In this document: positions 59,655 through 64,000 of the stretch, one piece after another
How positions within the stretch are numbered: the stretch's first letter is position 1
Layout of the letters: the number at the start of each line of letters is the position of its first letter
Notes under the pieces: generated by a model
The model's input: the letters and a program-made list of their open reading frames with translations, nothing else
The model's database searches: none
Told to the model about the DNA's origin: nothing
Assembly (NCBI RefSeq): GCF_012939955.1
Contig: NZ_SPMY01000010.1
Span: 1 to 64,000, forward strand
Direction of reading: 5' to 3'
Length of the DNA stretch: 64,000 bases
Origin: Candidatus Accumulibacter phosphatis
GTDB lineage: Bacteria > Pseudomonadota > Gammaproteobacteria > Burkholderiales > Rhodocyclaceae
Program-made: the position numbers and the translations under genes

Positions 59655-60680
59655 TCAGGCCGAGAAGTCGCGCGTGAAGGCGACGAATTCGTCGAGCCTG
59701 GCGAGGGCGGCGCCCGCGGCGATGGCTTCGAAAGCGCGCTCGACGCCGTCGGCCAGCGTCTCGCTGAGGCCGCTGACGTAGATGCTCGCGCCGGCATTCA
59801 GGGCGACGATGTCACGCGCCGCGCCGCTCTTGTTCTGCAGGGTGGCGAGCAGCATCGCTTTCGACTCTTCGACGTTGGCGACACGCAAGGCGCCGGGATC
59901 CTGCACCGACAGATTGAACTGCTCCGGGTGGATGCTGTACTCGTCGATACGGCCGTCTTTCAGTTCGCCGACCAATGTTTCACCGGCGATCGAGATCTCG
60001 TCGAGACCTTCGCGGCCGAAAACGGTCAGCGCGCGCGAACTGCCGAGTCGTTGCAGGACACGCACCTGGATTCCCACCAGGTCGGGATGAAAAACACCGA
60101 GTACCTGATTGTCGGCGCCGGCCGGGTTGGTCAGCGGGCCGAGAATGTTGAACAGGGTGCGCACGCCCAACTCGCGGCGGACCGGCGCCGCGTGCTTCAT
60201 TGCGCTGTGGTGATTGGGGGCGAACATGAAACCGATGCCGACTTCGTCGATGCATTGTCCGACCTGCGCCGGGCTGAGGTTGATATTGACGCCGAGCGCT
60301 TCGAGGACGTCGGCGCTGCCGGACTGCGACGAGACCGAGCGGCCGCCGTGCTTGGCGACCCGGGCGCCGGCCGCCGCGGCGACGAACATCGCCGCCGTTG
60401 AAATGTTGAAGGTCTGCGCGCCGTCGCCGCCGGTGCCGCAGGTATCGACCAGGTGCGCGCGATTGCCGGGCACGACCTTGGTCGACAATTCCCGCATCAC
60501 CTGCGCCGCGGCCGAAATCTCGCCGATGGTTTCCTTCTTGACGCGCAGACCGGTAATGATCGCCGCGATCATTACCGGCGTCACTTCACCACTCATGATC
60601 TGGCGCATCAGAGAGACCATTTCGTCGTGAAAGATCTCGCGGTGTTCGACGACTCGCGCCAGTGCTTCCTGTGCTTTCAT
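59655..60680 (-). CDS. trpD: Anthranilate phosphoribosyltransferase
   Basis: A 341-residue enzyme joining anthranilate and PRPP. PRPP and Mg sites: [18 protein letters not shown] (glycine loop), [21 protein letters not shown], with [28 protein letters not shown] in the hinge and anthranilate region. [11 protein letters not shown] is near the C-terminus. It overlaps trpG by 4 bases. Length fits the family (about 340). Confidence 0.97.
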   Translation of the reverse strand: MKAQEALARVVEHREIFHDEMVSLMRQIMSGEVTPVMIAAIITGLRVKKETIGEISAAAQVMRELSTKVVPGNRAHLVDTCGTGGDGAQTFNISTAAMFVAAAAGARVAKHGGRSVSSQSGSADVLEALGVNINLSPAQVGQCIDEVGIGFMFAPNHHSAMKHAAPVRRELGVRTLFNILGPLTNPAGADNQVLGVFHPDLVGIQVRVLQRLGSSRALTVFGREGLDEISIAGETLVGELKDGRIDEYSIHPEQFNLSVQDPGALRVANVEESKAMLLATLQNKSGAARDIVALNAGASIYVSGLSETLADGVERAFEAIAAGAALARLDEFVAFTRDFSA

Positions 60681-61249
60681 TTGCTGTGCTCCTCGAGGAA
60701 GTTTTTCAACAGGTCGTGACCGCGCTCGGTCAGGATCGATTCCGGATGGAACTGAACGCCTTCGACGGCCAGGCTACGGTGACGCAAGCCCATGATCTCG
60801 CCGTCATCGGTCCAGGCGGTAATCTCCAGGCAGTCCGGCAGGGAGTGGCGCTCGACGGCCAGCGAGTGGTAGCGCGTACAGGTCAGTGGGTTCGGCAGCC
60901 CGCGAAATACGCCCTGATTGGTGTGCTCGACCGGCGAGACCTTGCCATGCATCAACCTGTGCGCGTGAACCACGCGACCGCCGAAAGCTTCACCGATCGC
61001 CTGGTGACCGAGGCATACGCCGAGCAGTGGAATCCTGCCGGCAAACTCGCGAATCGTCGCCAGCGAGATGCCGGCTTGTGCTGGCGTGCACGGACCCGGA
61101 GAAATGACCAGTAGCGCCGGGTCGAGACGAGCAATCTCCGGGATCGAAATGGCATCGTTGCGGAACACCCTGACCTCCTGACCCAACTCGCCAAAATACT
61201 GGACGAGGTTGTAGGTAAAGGAATCGTAGTTGTCGATCATCAGGAGCAT
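60677..61249 (-). CDS. trpG: Anthranilate synthase glutamine amidotransferase component
   Basis: A 190-residue class I amidotransferase feeding ammonia to TrpE. The triad is visible: Cys in [17 protein letters not shown], and His-Glu in [35 protein letters not shown] is the family start. It could also serve p-aminobenzoate synthesis (PabA role), as in many bacteria with one copy. There is an unusually long gap of about 250 bases to trpE, with no recognised feature. Confidence 0.96.
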   Translation of the reverse strand: MLLMIDNYDSFTYNLVQYFGELGQEVRVFRNDAISIPEIARLDPALLVISPGPCTPAQAGISLATIREFAGRIPLLGVCLGHQAIGEAFGGRVVHAHRLMHGKVSPVEHTNQGVFRGLPNPLTCTRYHSLAVERHSLPDCLEITAWTDDGEIMGLRHRSLAVEGVQFHPESILTERGHDLLKNFLEEHSK

Positions 61250-61498
61250 TTGCGGCCTATCCTATTGATTGCGTTGAGCGCGCTCGGCGATGCTGCTTAT
61301 CGATACCCGTCCGCTGCTCGTTGCGGAGTGGGAAGGTCGAAAGCTCTGGCCGGAGACGGGGAGATTGTCGCATATCTGTTTTTCTTGCGCGCCGCTGCTG
61401 CCGGCACGATTCAATTCGGGTTGAGCCCGCTCCAGCCGCGGAACTGTCCAGGTGTCAATCGCGTCCTCGCACCCGGTTGTCGCGCGGCCTCTCCCTAT

Positions 61499-62971
61499 TC
61501 ACAAGCGTGTGTCGAGGCCGTGTTCGGCGAGTTCTGCGGCGCGCAGCACGGCCTGTGCCTTGTTCTGGGTTTCCTGCCATTCGGAAGCCGGGTCGGAATC
61601 GGCGACGATGCCGGCACCGGCCTGCACGTGCAGCTGGCCGTCCTTGACGATGGCGGTACGGATGGCGATGGCCAGATCCATGTCGCCGTTGAAACCCATG
61701 TGCCCGACGGCACCGGCATAGATGCCGCGCTTGACCGGTTCCAGCTCGTCGATGATCTCCATCGCCCGCACCTTGGCAGCGCCGGAGACAGTTCCCGCCG
61801 GGAAAGTGGCCTTGAGGACATCGAAGGCGTTCAGCTCGGGGCGCAGTCGGGCTTCCACATTCGAGACGATATGCATCACGTGCGAGTAGCGCTCGACGAT
61901 CATGTTTTCGGTGAGCTTGATGCTGCCGACACGGGCGACGCGGCCGGCGTCGTTGCGGCCGAGGTCGAGGAGCTGCACATGCTCGGCACGTTCCTTTTCG
62001 TCGGCCAGCAACTCGTCGGCGAGGGCCTGATCTTCGGCGAAGGAAACACCGCGCCGACGGGTACCGGCGATCGGCCGCACGGTCACCGTGTCGCCCTCGA
62101 GGCGAACCAGGATCTCCGGCGAGGCGCCAACGACGTGGAAGTCCTCGAAGTCGAAATAGAACATGTACGGCGAGGGATTGAGCGAGCGCAGCGAGCGATA
62201 CAGGGCCATCGGGCTGGCGGTCAGTGGTTTGCTCATGCGTTGCGAGAGGACGACCTGCATGATGTCGCCTTCGGTGATATAGCGCTTGGCTTTGAGCACC
62301 GCCTTCTTGAACTGCGCTTCACCAAACATTGAGGTCGCCGGCTGCGAGGGCTGCGGCTTTTCGGCGGGAATGCGCACCGGTTCGCGCAGCTTGGCCAGCA
62401 GTTCCCGCAGTCTTGCCTGGGCCTTCTGGTAAGCGCCGGGAACGCCCGGTTCGGCGTAGACCACCAGCGTCAGCTTGCCCGAGACGTTGTCGACCACGGC
62501 GATCTCTTCGGAGAGCAGGAGGACGATGTCGGGAATGCCGAGGTCGTCGGGCTTCTGCGAGCGCGTCAGGCGCGTCTCGATATAGCGCACGGTATCGTAG
62601 CCGAAGCACCCGACCAGGCCCCCGCAGAAGCGTGGCAGGCCGGTGGTCGGTGCGGCGCGAAAGCGCTGCATGTATTTGGCGATGAAGTCGAGCGGGTTGG
62701 TGTCGTCTTCGCGTTCGGCGATGCGATTGCCGTTGAGCACCAGTACCTGATGCGCGTTGACCACGATTCGCGTCGGACTGGCCAGGCCGATGATCGAGTA
62801 ACGGCCGAAGCGCTCGCCGCCTTGCACCGATTCAAGCAGGTAGGTGTAGGGCTGGTTGGCCAGTTTGAGGTAGATCGACAAGGGGGTGTCGAGATCGGCA
62901 AAAGTTTCCAGCGTCACCGGGATACGGTTGTAGCCTTCGGCGGCCAGCCGATTGAAATACGCTGCAGTCAT
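61499..62971 (-). CDS. trpE: Anthranilate synthase component I
   Basis: A 490-residue chorismate-using enzyme. The N-terminal domain has the tryptophan-feedback segment YTYLLESVQGGERFGRYS. The C-terminal domain has RPIAGTRRRG, ELLADEKERAEHVQLLDLGRND, MHIVSNVEARL and FPAGTVSGAAKVRAMEIIDELE. ATG at 62971 is used, with GGAG 5 bases upstream; the longer frame has no family sequence. It is preceded by a candidate leader peptide gene and by gph and rpe, the standard order in Beta- and Gammaproteobacteria. Confidence 0.96.
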   Translation of the reverse strand: MTAAYFNRLAAEGYNRIPVTLETFADLDTPLSIYLKLANQPYTYLLESVQGGERFGRYSIIGLASPTRIVVNAHQVLVLNGNRIAEREDDTNPLDFIAKYMQRFRAAPTTGLPRFCGGLVGCFGYDTVRYIETRLTRSQKPDDLGIPDIVLLLSEEIAVVDNVSGKLTLVVYAEPGVPGAYQKAQARLRELLAKLREPVRIPAEKPQPSQPATSMFGEAQFKKAVLKAKRYITEGDIMQVVLSQRMSKPLTASPMALYRSLRSLNPSPYMFYFDFEDFHVVGASPEILVRLEGDTVTVRPIAGTRRRGVSFAEDQALADELLADEKERAEHVQLLDLGRNDAGRVARVGSIKLTENMIVERYSHVMHIVSNVEARLRPELNAFDVLKATFPAGTVSGAAKVRAMEIIDELEPVKRGIYAGAVGHMGFNGDMDLAIAIRTAIVKDGQLHVQAGAGIVADSDPASEWQETQNKAQAVLRAAELAEHGLDTRL

Positions 62972-63040
62972 GGGAACTCCACAAGAAAACACTGCTGGAA
63001 GAGGTGTGCACCAGGCTCGATGCACGCCGCGGGGCGGGGG

Positions 63041-63058
63041 GGCAGCGGCGACGCTGCC
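63041..63058 (-). promoter_or_regulatory. Hairpin downstream of the trp leader ORF (possible attenuator)
   Basis: On the minus strand GGCAGCG-TCGC-CGCTGCC, 7-base arms. An alternative pairing, GGCCTG (63091-63096) with CAGGCC (63059-63064), encloses the Trp codons. No U tract follows the hairpin, so classical Rho-independent attenuation is not proven. Confidence 0.4.
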
Positions 63059-63065
63059 GGCCTGT

Positions 63066-63146
63066 CTACCGGCGCCAGGGGCGCCAGGGCCAGGCCTCTG
63101 CCCGACTGGCAGGCGGCGAATGCAATTTGTGGTCGATGGTGTTCAT
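63066..63146 (-). CDS. trpL: Candidate trp leader peptide (26 residues, three Trp)
   Basis: ATG at 63144-63146 overlaps the gph stop codon as ATGA. The frame runs 26 codons and ends in TAG at 63066-63068, 94 bases before trpE. The peptide ends ASRAEAWPWRPWRR, with three Trp in six residues. Trp is rare, so such a cluster just ahead of trpE is what a ribosome-stalling leader looks like. The ribosome site is poor, but translation can be coupled to gph. Known trp leaders in Proteobacteria have 14-30 residues with 2-3 adjacent Trp. Assignment is by pattern and place only. Confidence 0.7.
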   Translation of the reverse strand: MNTIDHKLHSPPASRAEAWPWRPWRR

Positions 63147-63829
63147 GCGTGACTGACGCGCTGGGCCGCTTCGGCGAGGGTCGAAACTATAGCATCGCAA
63201 GCGAGATCGCTCACCCCGCGCCCTTCGTTGTAGCCGTAGGGGACCAGAAAGACATGGCAGCCAGCCGAGCGTCCGGCGTGAAAATCGTGCACCGAATCGC
63301 CGATCATCAACACCTCGGCGGGCGAGGCGCCGAGGCGGCCGCTGGCCCAGATCACCGGCATCGGGTCGGGTTTAGCCCGTGGCAGTACGTCACCGCTGAC
63401 GACCACCTGGAAAAAAGGTGCCAGACCGACCTGCTCAAGCAGCGGAACCGAGAAGGCTTCGGCCTTGTTGGTAATCACTCCGAGCGGCAGGCCCAGGTCC
63501 CGGAAGGCTTCGAGGCCTTCGCGGACGCCCGGAAAAAGGAGCGCGTGGCGTCCGTTGGCAATCGCGTAGTGGTGCCGGAAACTGTCCAGCGCTGCCTTGG
63601 GCGGCGGCGCCGGGTCATCGGCAGCGACCATGTTGCCGGCGAGAACGCGCTTGACCAGATTGGGAATGCCGCGCCCGACGTAGCTGCGAACCGCTGCCAC
63701 AGCAATTTCCGGGCGACCGAGGTCGCCGAGCATGGCGTTGGCTGCGGCGTGCAGATCGAGGACGGTATCGATCAGCGTGCCGTCCAGATCGAAGAGCACG
63801 GCGCGCACGGCGAGTGGACCTGAGATCAT
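63143..63829 (-). CDS. gph: Phosphoglycolate phosphatase
   Basis: A 228-residue HAD-family hydrolase that clears 2-phosphoglycolate. Motif I is [12 protein letters not shown] (nucleophile Asp), motif II GVITNK, motif III with Lys in PRAKPDP, and motif [17 protein letters not shown]. The helical cap follows motif I. It overlaps rpe by 4 bases (ATGA) and its own stop overlaps the candidate trp leader. The rpe-gph-trpE arrangement is conserved in related bacteria. Confidence 0.95.
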   Translation of the reverse strand: MISGPLAVRAVLFDLDGTLIDTVLDLHAAANAMLGDLGRPEIAVAAVRSYVGRGIPNLVKRVLAGNMVAADDPAPPPKAALDSFRHHYAIANGRHALLFPGVREGLEAFRDLGLPLGVITNKAEAFSVPLLEQVGLAPFFQVVVSGDVLPRAKPDPMPVIWASGRLGASPAEVLMIGDSVHDFHAGRSAGCHVFLVPYGYNEGRGVSDLACDAIVSTLAEAAQRVSHA

Positions 63830-64000
63830 GCGGTCGCCAGTTGCGCGCGCAGCGCCGCGATGACCGTGTCGTAACGATTGGCGTCGCTGTCGCTGCCAGC
63901 GCCGAAGACTGCCGAACCGGCGACGAAAGCGTCGGCGCCGGCGGCGGCAATCTCGGCAATGTTGTCCACCTTCACCCCGCCATCGACCTCAAGGCGGATG
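63826..64000 (-). CDS. rpe: Ribulose-phosphate 3-epimerase, C-terminal part (runs off the window)
   Basis: The last 57 codons of Rpe. The visible segment [33 protein letters not shown] is the C-terminal phosphate-binding region of this TIM-barrel enzyme of the pentose phosphate pathway, with the catalytic Asp in VDGGV. The N-terminal three quarters lie beyond the right edge. It overlaps the start of gph. Confidence 0.93.
   Translation of the reverse strand, partial: IRLEVDGGVKVDNIAEIAAAGADAFVAGSAVFGAGSDSDANRYDTVIAALRAQLATA

Overview
The window looks like a chromosomal segment from a high-GC betaproteobacterium of the Rhodocyclales type. Gene content and order resemble 'Candidatus Accumulibacter'/Dechloromonas relatives. 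That placement is inferred from gene order (maf-rlmH-rsfS-nadD, pcm-rhodanese-tolC, rpe-gph-trpE, the ubiquinone genes) and from the metabolic mix; no phylogeny was run. Nearly the whole window is housekeeping and central-metabolism DNA. I see no prophage, CRISPR array, tRNA or rRNA. The only transposon trace is a short IS110-type remnant near the left edge.

Layout. 1-0.8 kb: two copies of a palindromic repeat, the IS110 remnant and a small coiled-coil gene. 0.9-5.7 kb: a B12-dependent class II ribonucleotide reductase (nrdJ) and a MaoC-phosphotransacetylase fusion. 5.9-11.1 kb: a complete hoxFUYH-hoxW operon for an NAD-linked [NiFe] hydrogenase. 11.2-16.3 kb: crcB, an EamA transporter, the O2-independent ubiquinone operon ubiU-ubiV-ubiT behind a well-formed FNR-type promoter, and a cobalamin-type binding protein. 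16.3-30.4 kb: two short-chain dehydrogenases, dsbA, a SPOR protein, argS, ubiB, a two-component system, maf-rlmH-rsfS-nadD, two membrane paralogues and thrB. 30.6-36.4 kb: polA, glutamate decarboxylase, a glutathione transferase and a lipoprotein. 36.6-45.1 kb: the propionyl-CoA/methylmalonyl-CoA operon (mcm-meaB-pccB-pccA) opposite a GntR regulator and an enoyl-CoA hydratase. 46-53.5 kb: dTDP-rhamnose and GDP-mannose genes, LPS core genes waaC-waaA, and tolC. 53.5-58 kb: rhodanese, pcm, rpsT and two tandem porins. 58-64 kb: rpe-gph-trpL-trpE-trpG-trpD-(Uma2)-trpC.

How the genes fit together. Hydrogenase, the oxygen-independent ubiquinone route, oxygen-independent class II RNR, glutamate decarboxylase and the propionyl/methylmalonyl-CoA module fit a cell that alternates between oxic and anoxic conditions. 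nrdJ and mcm both need adenosylcobalamin, and a BtuF-like protein is encoded nearby.

Most notable observations: (1) a composite element of roughly 100-120 bp with inverted-repeat ends (GTCATGACCGTT/AACGGTCATGAC) and two internal hairpins. It lies at gene ends at five loci, sits between both gene pairs of ubiU-ubiV-ubiT, and supplies stop codons or C-terminal codons to several genes. (2) A 26-codon trp leader ORF with a W-P-W-R-P-W run, too short for normal ORF calling, overlapping the gph stop codon. (3) A class II FNR promoter for ubiUVT. (4) A Uma2-type nuclease gene embedded in the trp operon. (5) Five conserved genes (ubiU, argS, a GntR gene, manC, trpC) each broken by exactly one missing or extra base, most likely consensus errors, plus a porin with an in-frame amber codon. 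(6) Clean palindromic operators upstream of pcm-rhodanese-tolC and of the GntR gene.
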